Shown here: positions 51,296-63,400 of the stretch, piece by piece
Layout: each line of letters opens with the position of its first letter
How positions within the stretch are numbered: position 1 is the stretch's first letter
Source: Thinopyrum elongatum
Lineage: Eukaryota > Streptophyta > Magnoliopsida > Poales > Poaceae
Length of the DNA: 64,000 bases
Assembly: GCA_011799875.1 (NCBI GenBank)
Contig: CM022299.1
Location: 333,048,409-333,112,408 of the forward strand
Direction: 5' to 3'
Program-made: the position numbers and the translations under genes
The notes under the pieces: model-generated
Told to the model about the DNA's origin: nothing
Seen by the model: only the letters and a program-made list of their open reading frames with translations
The model's database searches: none

Positions 51296-52843
51296 AATGC
51301 AAGAGACCTTAGTTATGATGATGCACTAGGTCCATAGCTGGTTCTTCGTGTATGTTCTCCAAAGGCATTTGTCGAGTGCTCATTAAGAAAGTTTCTGTAT
51401 AACTTTCTGAATGAACTCCTTAAGAAAAGTTCTCCAAAAGTTCGCTATGAAAGAATCCTTTGAAGCATCTGGTTGTCACAAATGTTTTGACTACAAGGGA
51501 CTCCGTATGAGTGAGATATCCATGTTTCAGTTAACACTGCGCAAAACTGAGTCCGAACGACAGTTACAGACTAGTTCTTCTGTTGTTGCATTCGATTTTT
51601 TCCATTCTACTTCGTTGAACCTCTCCATATGAGATCCAATTACTTCTAGGGAAATGCAAGAGACCTTAGTTATGATGATCCACTAGGTCCACGGCTGGGA
51701 CTTTGTGTATGTTCTCGAAAGGCGTTTGTCGAGTGCTCATTAAGAAAGTTTTTGTATAAGTTTCTGAACAAACTGCTTAAGAAAAGTTCTCCAAAAGTTC
51801 CCTATGAAAGAATCCTTTGAATCATCCGGTGGTCACAAACATTTTGATTACTTGTGGAGTCAAAACGGACTCCGTATGAGTCAGATATCCATGTTTCAGT
51901 TAACACTGCCCAAAACTGATTCCGAACGACAGTTACACACTAGTTCTTGTGTAGTTGCATTCAATATTTTCCATTCTACTTCACTAAACATCTCCATATG
52001 AGATCCAATTTGTTCTAGGGAAATGCAAGAGACCTTAGTTATGATGATGCAATAGGTCCACAGCTGGCACTTTCTGTATGTTCTCAAAAGGCGTTTGTCG
52101 AGTGCTCATGAAGAAAGGTTTTGTACAAGTTTCGGAACGAACTCCTTAACAAAAGTTCTCCAAAAGTTTCCTATGACAGAATAATTTGAAGCATCTGGTC
52201 GTCACAAACGTTTTGGTTACTTGTGGAGCAAAAACGGACTTCGCATGAGTCAGATATCCATGTTTCAGTTAACACTGCGCCAAACTGATTCCGAACGACA
52301 GTTACAGACTAGTTCTTGTGTAGTTTTCATTCAATTTTTTTCATTCTACTTCACTAAACATCTCCATATGAGATTCAATTACTTCTAGGGAAATGCAACA
52401 GACCTTAGTTATGATGATGCAATAGGTCCATAGCTGGTTCTTTGTGTATGTTCTCCGAAGGTGATTGTCGAGTGCTCATTAAGAAAGATTCCGTATAATT
52501 TTCTAAACAAACTTCTTAAGAAAAGTTCTCCAAAAGTTTGCTATCAAAGAATCCTTTGAAGCATCAGGTCATCACAAATGTTTTGACTACTAGGGACTCC
52601 GTATGAGTGAGATATCCATGTTTCAGTTAACACTTCGCAAAACTGATTCCGAACGGCAGTTACAGACTAGTTCTTGTGTAGTTGCATTCGATTTTTTCCA
52701 TTCTACTTCACTAAACATCTCCATATGAGATCACATTACTTCTAGGGAAATGCAAGACACCTTAGTTATGATGATACACTAGGTCCACAACTGGGACTTT
52801 GTGTATGTTCTCAAAAGGCGTTTGTCGAGTGCTCATTAAGAAA

Positions 52844-52857
52844 GTTTCTGAACGAAC
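52844..52857 (+). repeat. 12-bp sub-repeat, single-copy form
   Basis: AAGTTTCTGAACGAACTCC in place of the usual two-copy arrangement: the TTTCTGTACAAG element is lost. The same form is at about 24,530 in copy A, and in an independent monomer background as HOR type four (GTTTCTGAACAAACTCC, for example near 43,467). Confidence 0.83.
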
Positions 52858-54664
52858 TCCTTAAGAAAAGTTCTCCAAAAGTTCCCTATGAAAGAATCCT
52901 TTGAAGCATCTGGTCGTCACAAACGTTTTGACTACTTGTGGAACAAAAATGGACTCCGTATGAGTCAGATATCCATGTTTCACTTAACACTGCACTGAAC
53001 TGATTCCGAACGACAGTTACAGACTAGTTCTATTATAGTTGCATTCTATTTGTTCCATTCTACTTACTAAACATCTCCATATGAGATCCAATTACTTCTA
53101 GCGAAATACAAGAGACCTTAGTTATGATGATGCACTAGGTCCACAACTGGGACTTTGTGGTTGTTCTCGAAAGGTGTTTGTCGAGGGTTCATTAAGAAAG
53201 TTTCTGTACAAGTTTGTAAACGAACTCCTTAAGAAAAGTTCTCCAAAAGTTCCATATGAAAGAATCTTTTGAAGCACCTGGTTGTCACTAACGTTTTGCC
53301 TACTTGTGGAGTCAAAAAGGATTCCGTATTAGTCAGATATCCATGTTTCACTTAACACTGCGGCAAATTGATTTCGAACGACAGTTACAAACTAGTTCTT
53401 GTGTAGTTGCATTCGATTTTTCCATTCTACTTCACTAAACATCTCCATATGAGATCCAATTACTTCTAGGGAAAGCAAAGAGACCTTAGTTATGATGATG
53501 CACTAGGTCCATAGTTGAGACTTTGTGTATGTTATCGAAAGGCGTTTGTCTAGTGCTCATTAAGAAAGTTTCTGTACAAGTTTCTGAACGAACTAATTAA
53601 GAAAAGTTCTTCAAAAGTTCCCTATGAAAGAATCCCTTGAAGCATCTGGTCATCACAAATGATTTAACTATTGGTGGAGCAAAAACGGACTTTGTATGAG
53701 TCAGATATCCAAGTTGCAGTTAACACTACGCAAAACTAATTCCAAACGACAGTTACATACTAGTTCTTGTGTAGTTGCATTCGATTTTTTCCATTCTACT
53801 TCACTAAACATCTCCATATGAGATCCAATTACTTCTAGGGAAATGCAAGAGACCTTAGTTATAATGATGCACTAGGTCCACAGCTGGTTCTTTGTGTATG
53901 TTCTCCAAAGGCGTTTGTCGATTGCTCATTAAGAAAGTTTCTGTACAATTTTCTGAAGGAACTCCTTAAGAAAAGTTCTCGAAAAGTTCCATATGAAAGA
54001 ATCCTTTGAAGCATCTGGTCATCACAAACGTATTGACTACTTGTGGAGCCAAAACGGACTCCGTATGAGTCAGATATCCATGTTTCAGTTAACACTGCGC
54101 AAAACTGATTCCGAACGACAGTTACAGACTAGTTCTTGTGTAGTTGCATTCTATTTTTTTCCATTCTACTTCACTAAACATCTCCATATGAGATCCATTT
54201 AGTTCTAGGGAAATGCGAGAGACCTTAGTTATGATGATGCACTAGGTCCACAGCTGTTTCTTTGTGTATGTTCTTCATAGGCGTTTGTCGAGTGCTCATT
54301 AAGATAGTTTCTGTATAATTTTTTGAACGAACTCCTTAAGAAAAGTTCTCCAAAAGATCGCTGTGAAAGAATCCTTTGAAGCATCTGGTCATCACAAACA
54401 TTTTGATTACCAGGGACTCCATATGAGTCAAAGATCCAAGTTTCAGTAAACACTATGCAAAACTGATTCCGAATGACAGTTACAGACTAGTTCTTGTATA
54501 GTTGCATTTCATTTTTTCCATTCTACTTCACTAAAAATCTCCATATGAGATCCAATTACTTCTAGGGAAATGCAAGAGACCTTTGTTATGATGATACAGT
54601 AGGTCCACAGCTGGGACTTTGTGTATGTTCTCGAAAGGCGTTTGTCGAGTGCTCATTAAGAATG

Positions 54665-54700
54665 TTTCTTTACAATTTTCTGTACAAGTTTATGAACGAA
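54665..54700 (+). repeat. 12-bp sub-repeat, three copies
   Basis: Three consecutive 12-mers: TTTCTTTACAAT, then TTTCTGTACAAG, then TTTATGAACGAA. Standard monomers have two (TTTCTGTACAAG and TTTCTGAACGAA), while some have one (52,844-52,857). The threefold form also occurs at 57,245-57,280. Replication slippage or unequal exchange on this 12-bp register explains the monomer length classes. Confidence 0.85.
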
Positions 54701-54730
54701 CTCCTTAAGAAAATTTCTCCAAAAGTTCCC

Positions 54731-55099
54731 TATGAAAGAATCCTTTGAAGCATCTGGTCGTCACAAACGTTTTGACTACTTGTGGAGCAAAAACGGACTT
54801 CGTATGAGTCAGATATCCATGTTTCAGTTAACACTGCGCCAAACTGATTCTGAACGACAGTTACACACTAGTTCTTTTGTAGTTGCATTCGATTTTTTCC
54901 ATTCTACTTGACTAAACATCTCCATATAAGATCCAATTACATCTAGGGAAATGCAAGAGACCTTAGTTATGATGATGCACTAGGTCCACAGCTGGTTCTT
55001 TGTGTATGTTCTCAAAAGGCGTTTGTCGAGTGCTCATTAAGAATGTTTCTTTACAATTTTCTGAATGAACTCCTTAAGAAGAGTGCTCCAAAAGTTCCC
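54731..55099 (+). repeat. Reference clean monomer (369 bp)
   Basis: This full-length unit from the clean region serves as a reference, counted from TATGAAAG to the next TATGAAAG. It carries palindromic hexamers at near-fixed positions: GATATC at 54,812, GTTAAC at 54,827, ACTAGT at 54,868 and CTTAAG at 55,073. Most other monomers also have CATATG within CTCCATATGAGATCC, which is CATATAAG here. TGAGTCA lies just upstream of GATATC. This copy contains a threefold 12-bp sub-repeat at 54,665-54,700 just before its start. Its length is not a multiple of three, so no reading frame persists from one monomer to the next, which argues against coding use. Confidence 0.93.
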
Positions 55100-55369
55100 T
55101 ATGAAAGACTCCTTCGAAGCATCTGGTCGTCACAAATGTTTTGACTACTTGTGGAGCAAAAATGGACTTTGTATGAGTCAGATATCCATGTTTCAGTGAA
55201 CACTGCGCAAAACTGATTCCGAACGACAGTTCCAGACTAGTTCTTGTGTAGTTGCATTCGATTTTTTCCATTCTGCTTCACTAAACATCTCCATATGAGA
55301 TCCAATTACATCTTTGGAAATGCAAGAGACCTTAGTTATGATGATGCACTAGGTCCACAGCTGGTTCTT

Positions 55370-56460
55370 TGTGTATGTTCTCCAAAGGCTTTTGCCGAGT
55401 GCTCATTAAGAAAGTTTCTGTACAATTTTTTGAACGAACTCCTTAAGAAAAGTCTCCAAAAGTTCCATATGAAAGAATCCTTTGAAGCATCTGGTCCTCA
55501 CAAACGTTTTGACTACTTCTGGAGCCAAAACGGACTCGGTATAAGTCAGATATCCATGTTTCAGTTAACACTGCGCCAAACTGATTCCGAACGACAGTTA
55601 CAGACTAGTTCTTGTGTAGTTGCATTCGATTTTTTCCATATTACTTCACTAAACGTCTCCATATAAGATCCAATTATTTCTAGGTAAATGCAAGAGACCT
55701 TAGTTATGATGATGCACTAGGTCCACAACTGGGAATTTGTTTATGTTCTCGAAAGGTGTTTGTCAAGTGCTCATTAAGAAAGTTTCTGTACAAGTTTCTG
55801 AATGAAGTCCTTAAGAAAATTTCTCCAAAAGTTCCCTATGAAAGAACCTTGGAAGCATCTAGTCGTCACAAATGTTTTGACTACTTGTGGTGCAAAAACG
55901 GACTTCGTATGAGTCTGATATCCATGTTTCAGTTAACACTACGCAAAACCGATTCCGAACGACAGTTACAGACTAGTTCTTGTTTAGTTCCATTCGATTT
56001 TTTCCATTCTACTTCACTAAACATCTCCATATGAGATCCAATTACTTATAATGAAATGCAAGAGACCTTAGTTATGATGATGCACTAGGTCCACAGCTGG
56101 TTCTTTGTGTATGTTCTCCAAAGGCGTTTGTCGAGTGCTCATTAAGAAAGTTTCTGTACAATTTTTTGAACGAACTCCTTAAGAAAAGTTCTCCAAAAGT
56201 TCCCTATGAAAGAATCCTTTGAAGCATCAGGTCGTCACAAAATGTGTTGACAACTTCTGGAGCGAAAATGGACTCCGTATGAGTCTGATATCCATGTTTC
56301 AGTTAACACTGCGCAAATTGATTCCGAACTACAGTTACAGACTGGTTCTTGTGTAGTTGCATTCGATTTTTTTCATTCTACTTTACTAAACATCTCCATA
56401 TGAGATCCAATTACTTCTAGGAAAATGCAAGATACCTTAGTTATGATGATGCACTAGGTC
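55370..56460 (+). repeat. Three-monomer block, instance 1 (clean)
   Basis: Ordered monomers: CCTCACAAACG with CTTCTGGAGCC (55,495), then GGTGTTTGTCAAGTGC with GAAAGAACCTTGG and TTTAGTTCCATTCG (55,755-55,990), then GCATCAGGTCGTCAC with GTGTTGAC (56,225). The same trio recurs at about 59,740-60,460 (first two members only) and 62,300-63,400. It shows that local duplication has shuffled short runs of monomers as well as whole HOR units. Confidence 0.72.
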
Positions 56461-57244
56461 CACAACTGGGACTTTGTGTATGTTCTCGAAAGGCGTTTGT
56501 CGAGTGCTCATTAAGAAAGTTTCTGTACAAGTTTCTGAACAAACTCGTTAAGAAAAGTTCTCCAAAAGTTCCCTATGAAACAATCCTTTGAAGCATCTGG
56601 TCGTCACAAATGTGTTTACAACTTGTGGAGGGAAAATGGACTCCGTATGAGTCTGATATCCATGTTTCAGTTAACACTGCGCAAATTGATTCCGAACTAC
56701 AGTTACAGACTGGTTCTTGTGTAGTTGCATTCAATTTTTTTCATTCTACTTTACTAAACATCTACATATGAGATCCAATTACTTCTAGGGAAATGCAAGA
56801 GACCTTAGTTATGATGATGCACTAGGTCCATAGCTGTTTCTTTGTGTATGTTCTTCATAGGCGTTTGTCGAGTGCTCATTAAGAAAGTTTCTGTATAATT
56901 TTCTGAACGAACTCCTTAAGAAAAGTTCTCCAAAAGTTTGCTGTGAAAGAATCCTTTGAAGCATCTGGTCATGAAAAACATTTTGATTACTAGGGACTCC
57001 ATATGAGTCAAAGATCCATGTTTCAGTAAACACTATGCAAAACTGATTCCGAATGACAGTTACAGACTAGTTCTTGTATAGTTGCATTTCATTTTTTCCA
57101 TTCTACTTCACGAAAAATCTCCATATGAGATCCAATTACTTCTAGGGAAATTCAAGAGACGTTAGTTATGATGATACACTAGGTCCACAGCTGGGACTTT
57201 GTGTATGTTCTCGAAAGGCGTTTTTCGAGTGCTCATTAGGAATG

Positions 57245-57280
57245 TTTCTTTACAATTTTCTGTACAAGTTTATGAACGAA
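57245..57280 (+). repeat. 12-bp sub-repeat, three copies (second clean site)
   Basis: The same three 12-mers in the same order as at 54,665-54,700. They follow GTGCTCATTAGGAATG, so the host monomer is a distinguishable relative. Damaged versions are at about 735 (copy A) and 28,818 (copy B). Confidence 0.83.
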
Positions 57281-58350
57281 CTCCTTAAGAAAATTTCTCC
57301 AAAAGTTCCCTATGAAAGAATCCTTTGAAGCATCTGGTCGTCACAAACGTTTTGACTACTTGTGGAGCAAAAACGGACTTCGTATGAGTCAGATATCCAT
57401 GTTTCAGTTAACACTGCGCCAAACTGATTCTGAACGACAGTTATAGACTAGTTCATGTGTAGTTGCATTCGATTTTTTCCATTCTACTTCACTAAACATC
57501 TCCATATAAGATCCAATTACTTCTAGGGAAATGCAAGAGACCTTAGTTATGATGATGCACTAGGTCCACAGCTGGTTCTTTGTGTATGTTCTCAAAAGGC
57601 GTTTGTCGAGTGCTCATTAAGAATGTTTCTTTACAATTTTCTGAATGAACTCCTTAAGAAGAGTGCTCCAAAAGTTCCCTATGAAAGACTCCTTCGAAGC
57701 ATCTGGTCGTCACAAATGTTTTGAGTACTTGTGGAGCAAAAATGGACTTTGTATGAGTCAGATATCCATGTTTCAGTGAACACTGCGCAAAACTGATTCC
57801 GAACGACAGTTCCAGACTAGTTCTTGTGTAGTTGCATTCGATTTTTTCCATTCTGCTTCACTAAACATCTCCATATGAGATCCAATTACATCTATTGAAA
57901 TGCAAGAGACCTTAGTTATGATGATGCACTAGGTCCATAGCTGGTTCTTCGTGTATGTTCTCCAAAGGCGTTTGTCGAGTGCTCATTAAGAAAGTTTCTG
58001 TATAACTTTCTGAACGAACTCCTTAAGAAAAGTTCTCCAAAAGTTCGCTATGAAAGAATCCTTTGAAGCATCTAGTTGTCACAAATGTTTTGACTACTAG
58101 GGACTCCGTATGAGTGAGATATCCATGTTTCAGTTAACACTGCGCAAAACTGATTCCGAACGACAGTTACAGACTAGTTCTTCTGTAGTTGCATTCGATT
58201 TTTTCCATTCTACTTCACTAAACATCTCCATATGAGATCCAATTACTTCAAGGAAAATACAAGAGACCTTAGTTATGATGAGCCACAAGGTCCACGGCTG
58301 GGACTTTGTGTATGTTCTCGAAAGGCGTTTGTCGAGTGCTCATTAAGAAA

Positions 58351-58368
58351 GTTTTTGTAAAAGTTCCC
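58351..58368 (+). repeat. Internal-deletion monomer marker, copy C
   Basis: The same join as at 1,805, here inside a clean monomer, so the ~40 bp deletion is a real variant and not sequencing noise. It lies 28,454 bp from the copy B marker. The excess over 28,400 is explained by bases missing from copy B between its start and its marker. Confidence 0.87.
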
Positions 58369-59739
58369 TATGAAAGAATCCTTTGAATCATCCGGTGGTC
58401 ACAAACATTTTGATTACTTGTGGAGTCAAAACGTACTCCATATGAGTCAGATATCCATGTTTCAGTTAACACTGAGCAAAACTGATTCCGAACGACAGTT
58501 ACACACTAATTCTTGTGTAGTTGCATTCGATATTTTCCATTCTACTTCACTAAACATCACTATATGAGATCCAATTAGTTATAGAGAAATGCAAGAGACC
58601 TTAGTTATGATGATGCAATAGGTCCATAGCTGGCACTTTTTGTATGTTCTCAAAAGGCGTTTGTCGAGTGCTCATGAAGAAAGTTTTTGTACAAGTTTCT
58701 GAACGAACTCCTTAAGAAAAGTTCTCCGAAAGTTTCCTATGAAAGAATAATTTGAAGCATCTGGTCGTCACAAACATTTTGATTACTTGTGGAGCAAAAA
58801 CGCACTTCGGATGAGTCAGATATCCATGTTTCAGTTAACACTGCGCCAAACTGATTCCGAACGACAGTTACAGACTAGTTCTTGTGTAGTTTTCATTCGA
58901 GTTTTTTCATTCTACTTCACTAAACATCTCCATATGAGATCCAATTACTTCTAGGGAAATGCAGCAGACCTTAGTTATGATGATGCAATAGGTCCATAGC
59001 TGGTTCTTTGTGTATGTTCTCCGAAGGTGATTGTCGAGTGCTCATTAAGAAAGATTCCGTATAATTTTCTGAACGAACTTCTTAAGAAAAGTTCTCCAAA
59101 AGTTTGCCATCAAAGAATCCTTTGAAGCATCAGGTCATCACAAATGTTTTGACTACTAGGGACTTCATATGAGTCAGATATCCATGTTTCAGTTAACACT
59201 TCGCAAAACTGATTCGGAACGACAGTTACAGACTAGTTCTTGTGTAGTTGCATTCGATTTTTTCCATTCTACTTCACTAAACATCTCCATATGAGATCCC
59301 ATTACTTCTAGGGAAATGCACGACAGCTTAGTTATGATGATACACTAGGTCCACAACTGGGACTTTGTGTATATTCTCGAAAGGCATTTGTCGAATGTTC
59401 ATTAAGAAAGTTTTTGTACAAGTTTCTAAAAGAACTCCTTAAGAAAAGTTCTCCAAAAGTTCCCTATGAAAGAATATTTTGAAGCATCTGGTCGTCACAA
59501 ACATTTTGACTACTTGTGGAGAAGAAACAGACTCCGTATGAGTCAGATATCCATGTTTAAGTTAATACTGCGCCAAACTGATTCCGAACGACAGTTACAA
59601 ACTAGTTCTTGTGTAGTTGCATTCGATTTTTACCATTCTACTTCAATAAACATCTCCATATGAGATCCAATTACTTCTATGAAAATGCAAGAGACCTTAG
59701 TTATGATGATGCACTAGGTCCACAGCTGGTTCTTTGTGT

Positions 59740-60460
59740 ATGTTCTCCAAAGGCTTTTGTCGAGTGCTCATTAGGAAAGTTTCTGTACAATTTTTTGAAC
59801 GAACTCCTTAAGAAAAGTTCTCCAAAAGTTCCATATGAAAGAATCCTTTGAAGCATCCGGTCCTCACAAATGTTTTGACTACTTCTGCAGCCAAAATGGA
59901 CTCGGTATAAGTCAGATATCCATGTTTCAGTTAACACTGCGCCAAACTGATTCCGAACGACAGTTACAGACTAGTTCTTGTGTAGTTGCATTCGATTTTT
60001 TCCATATTACTTCACTAAACATCTCCATATGAGATCCAATTACTTCTAGGTAAATGCAAGAGACCTTAGTTATGATGATGCACTAGGTCCACAACTGGGA
60101 ATTTGTGTATGTTCTCGAAAGGTGTTTGTCAAGTGCTCATTAAGAAAGTTTCTGTACAAGTTTCTGAATGAAATCCTGAAGAAAATTTCTCCAAAAGTTC
60201 CCTATGAAAGAACCTTGGAAGCATCTGGTCGTCACAAATGTTTTGACTACTTGTGGAGCAAAAACGGACTTCGTATGAGTCTGATATCCATGTTTCAGGT
60301 AACACTACGCAAAACCGATTCCAAACGACAGTTATAGACTAGTTCTAGTTTAGTTCCATTCGATTTTTTCCATTCTACTTCACTAAACATCTCCATATGA
60401 GATCGAATTACTTCTAATGAAATGCAAGAGACCTTAGTTATGATGATGCACTAGGTCCAC
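59740..60460 (+). repeat. Three-monomer block, instance 2 (two members)
   Basis: Contains CCTCACAAATG with CTTCTGCAGCC (59,862) and GGTGTTTGTCAAGTGC with GAAAGAACCTTGG (60,121-60,210). The third expected monomer is replaced by a TTCGCTATGAAAG/CTAGGGACTCC type that leads into the TTCGTTGAACC variant at 60,737. The noisy counterparts are at about 3,140-3,860 and 31,240-31,950. Confidence 0.7.
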
Positions 60461-62299
60461 AGCTGGTTCTTTGTGTATGTTCTCCAAAGGCGTTTGTCGA
60501 GTGCTCATTAAGAAAGTTTCTTTACAATTTTTTGAACGAACTCCTTAAGAAAAGTTCTCCAAAAGTTCGCTATGAAAGAATCCTTTGAAGCATCTGGTTG
60601 TCACAAATGTTTTGACTACTAGGGACTCCGTATGAGTGAGATATCCATGTTTCAGTTAACACTGCGCAAAACTGATTCCGAACGACAGTTACAGACTAGT
60701 TCTTCTGTAGTTGCATTCGATTTTTTCCATTCTACTTCGTTGAACCTCTCCATATGAGATCCAATTACTTCTAGGGAAATGCAAGAGACCTTAGTTATGA
60801 TGATCCACTAGGTCCACGGCTGGGACTTTGTGTATGTTCTTGAAAGGCGTTTGTCGAGTGCTCATTAAGAAAGTTTTTGTATAAGTTTCTGAACAAACTG
60901 CTTAAGAAAAGTTCTCCAAAAGTTCCCTATGAAAGAATCCTTTGAATCATCCGGTGGTCACAAACATTTTGATTACTTGTGGAGTCAAAACGGACTCCGT
61001 ATGAGTCAGATATACATGTTTCAGTTAACACTGCGCAAAACTGATTCCGAACGACAGTTACAGACTAGTTCTTGTGTAGTTGCATTCAATATTTTCCATT
61101 CTACTTCACTAAACATCTCCATATGAGATCCAATTACTTATATTGAAATTCAAGAGACCTTAGTTGTGATGATGCACTAGGTCCACAGCTGGGACTTTGT
61201 GTATGTTCTCGAAAGGCGTTTGTCGATTGCTCATTAAGAAAGTTTCTGTACAAGTTTTTGAACGAACTCCTGAAGAAAAGTTCTCCAAAAGTTTCCTATG
61301 AAAGAATCCTTTGAAGAATCTAGTCGTCATAAACATTTTGACTACTTGTGGAGCAAAAACGGACTTCGTATGACTCAGATATCCATGTTTCAGTTAACAC
61401 TGCGCAAAACTGATTCCGATCGAGAGTTACATACTAGTTCTTGTGTAGTTGCATTTGATTTTTTTCCATTCTACTTCACTAAATATCTCCATATGAGATC
61501 CAATTACTTTTAGGGAAATGCAAGAGACCTTAGTTATAATGATGCACTAGGTCCACAGCTGGTTCTTTGTGCATGTTTTCCAATGGTGTTTGTCGTGTGC
61601 TCATTATGAAAGTTTCTGTACATGTTTCTGAACGAACTCCTTAAGAAATGTTCTCCAAAAGTTTCCTATTAAAGAATCCATTAAAGCATCTGGTCATCAC
61701 AAACGGTTTGACTACTTGTGGAGGCAAAACGGACTTCGTATGAGTCTGATATCCATGTTTCAGTTATCAATACGCAAAATTGTTTCCAAACAACAGTTAC
61801 AGACTAGTTCTTGTGTAGTTGCATTCGATTTTTTCCATTCTACTTCACTAAACATCTGCATATGAGATCCAATTACTTCTATGGAAATGCAAGAGACCTT
61901 AGTTATGATCATGAACTAGGTCCACAGCAGGGACTTTGTGTATGTTCTCGAAAGGCGTTTGCCGAATGTTCATTAAGAAAGTTTTTGTACAAGTTTCTAA
62001 ACGAACTCCTGAAGAAAAGTGCTCCAAAAGTTCTCTATGAAAGAATATTTTGAAGCATCTGGTCATCACAAATGTCTTGACTAGTTGTGGAGCAAAAATG
62101 GACTTTGTATGAGTGAGATATCCATGTTTAAGTTAATACTGCGCCAAACTGATTTCGAGCGACAGTTACAAACTAGTTCTTGTGTAGTTGCATTTGATTT
62201 TTACCATTCTACTTCACTAAACATCTCCATATGAGATCCAATTACTTCTAGGGAAATGCAAGAGACCTTAGTTATGATGATGCACTAGGTCCAAAGCTG

Positions 62300-63400
62300 G
62301 TTCTTTGTGTATGTTCTCCAAAGGCTTTTGTCGAGTGCACATTAAGAAAGTTTCTGTACAATTTTTTGAACGAACTCCTTAAGAAAAGTTCTCCAAAAGT
62401 GCCATATGAAAGAATCCTTTGAAGCATCTGGTCCTCACAAACGTTTTGACTACTTGTGGAGCCAAAACGGACTCGGTATGAGTCAAATATCCATGTTTCA
62501 GTTAACACAGCGCCAAACTGATTCCGAATGACAGTTACAGACTAGTTCTTGTGTAGTTGCATTCGATTTTTTCCATTCTACTTCACTAAACATCTCCATA
62601 TGAGATCCAATTATTTCTAGGTAAATGCAAGAGACCTGAGTTATGATGATGCACTAGGTCCACAATTGGAAATTTGTGTATGTTCTCAAAAGGTGTTTGT
62701 CAAGTGCTCATTAAGAAAGTTTCTGTACAAGTTTCAGAATGAAATCCTTAAGAAAAGTACTCCAAAAGTTCCCTATGAAAGAATCCTTTGAAGCATCTGG
62801 TCGTCACAAATGTTTTGACTACTTGTGGAGCAAAAACGGACTTCGTATGAGTCTGATATCCATGTTTCAGTTAACACTACGCAAAACCAATTCCGAACGA
62901 CAGTTACAAACTAGTTCTTGTTTAGTTCCATTCGATTTTTTCAATTCTACTTCACTAAACATCCCCATATGAGATCCAATTACTTCTAATGAAATGCAAG
63001 AGACCTTAGTTATGATGATGCACTAGGTCCACAGCTGGTTCTTTGTGTATGTTCTCCAGAGGCGTTTGTCGAGTGCTCATTAAGAAAGTTTCTGTACAAT
63101 TTTTTGGACGAACTCCTTGAGAAAAGTTCTCCAAAAGTTCCCTATGAAAGAATCCTTGGAAGCATCAGGTCGTCACAAACGTGGTGACTACTTGTGGAGC
63201 CAAAATGGACTCCGTATGAGTCTGATATCCATGTTTCAGTTAACACTGCGCAAACTGATTCTGAACAACAGTTACAGACTGGTTCTTGTGTAGTTGCATT
63301 CGATTTTTTTCATTCTACTTTACTAAACATCTCCTTATGAGATCCAATTACTTCTAGGGAAATGCAGGAGACCTTAGTTATGATGATGCACTAGGTCAAC
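62300..63400 (+). repeat. Three-monomer block, instance 3 (clean)
   Basis: The trio again: CCTCACAAACG (62,432), TTTGTCAAGTGC with TTTAGTTCCATTCG (62,695-62,925), then GCATCAGGTCGTCAC with GTGGTGAC (63,155). It lies about 2,577 bp after the second instance. Its damaged equivalents are near 5,730-6,560 in copy A and 33,835-34,620 in copy B. Confidence 0.72.

Larger units (their letters stand above)
52870..55310 (+). repeat. 4-kb-spaced duplicated block, copy B second instance (clean)
   Basis: The same seven-member series as 48,880-51,295, offset by about 4,000 bp (11 monomer lengths). Correspondences: 49,274 with 53,274; 50,029 with 54,029; 50,416 with 54,417; 51,084 with about 55,108. After 55,310 the next monomer (CCTCACAAACG) no longer matches the one after 51,295 (CTACAAGGGACTCC), so the duplication ends there. 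Confidence 0.82.
28094..56493 (+). repeat. Super-repeat copy B (28.4 kb)
   Basis: The second copy of the ordered monomer series starts with the same rare ACTCGTTAG/GGAGGGA-type monomer as copy A. It contains a mixed block (28,094-35,674), a 2.25 kb HOR array (35,675-45,318), an extra segment absent from A (45,319-47,545), and a mixed block matching A 19,506-28,093 (47,736-56,493). Its first 17 kb share copy A's unusual deletions; its last 11 kb are clean. The quality change at 45,318 inside one copy is the main reason to suspect that this copy is a composite of two differently processed sequences. Confidence 0.83.
47736..56493 (+). repeat. Copy B distal mixed-monomer block (clean)
   Basis: About 24 full-length monomers spaced 366-369 bp apart, matching A 19,506-28,093 in order from 47,818 on. 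This is the best sequence for deriving monomer consensus and variant types. It holds two of the 4-kb-spaced blocks and, between them, TTCGTTGAACC (51,612), TCATCCGGTGG (51,829), GACAGAATAATTTG (52,174) and GCATCAGGTCATC (52,560) monomers. The last two resemble HOR types two and three in less deleted form, so they may be close to the precursors of the HOR. No gene is present. Confidence 0.88.

Noticed and set aside
55244..55666. 140-codon open frame on the plus strand
   Set aside because: It spans a monomer boundary only because one base is missing at about 55,454 (AAAAGTCTCC for AAAAGTTCTCC). The peptide is two monomer translations joined, and other monomers do not keep the frame.
61500..61520. 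TTTAGGG words resembling plant telomere repeat (as in ACTTTTAGGGAAATG)
   Set aside because: Single occurrences caused by one substitution in CTTCTAGGG; never tandem, so not telomeric sequence.
62272..62508. Recurrent ~78-codon minus-strand frame beginning MLTETWI, once per monomer
   Set aside because: It overlaps the plus-strand frame on the opposite strand and is interrupted in many copies. It is a compositional by-product of the repeat. Transcribed satellite RNA is possible, but nothing here supports a protein.
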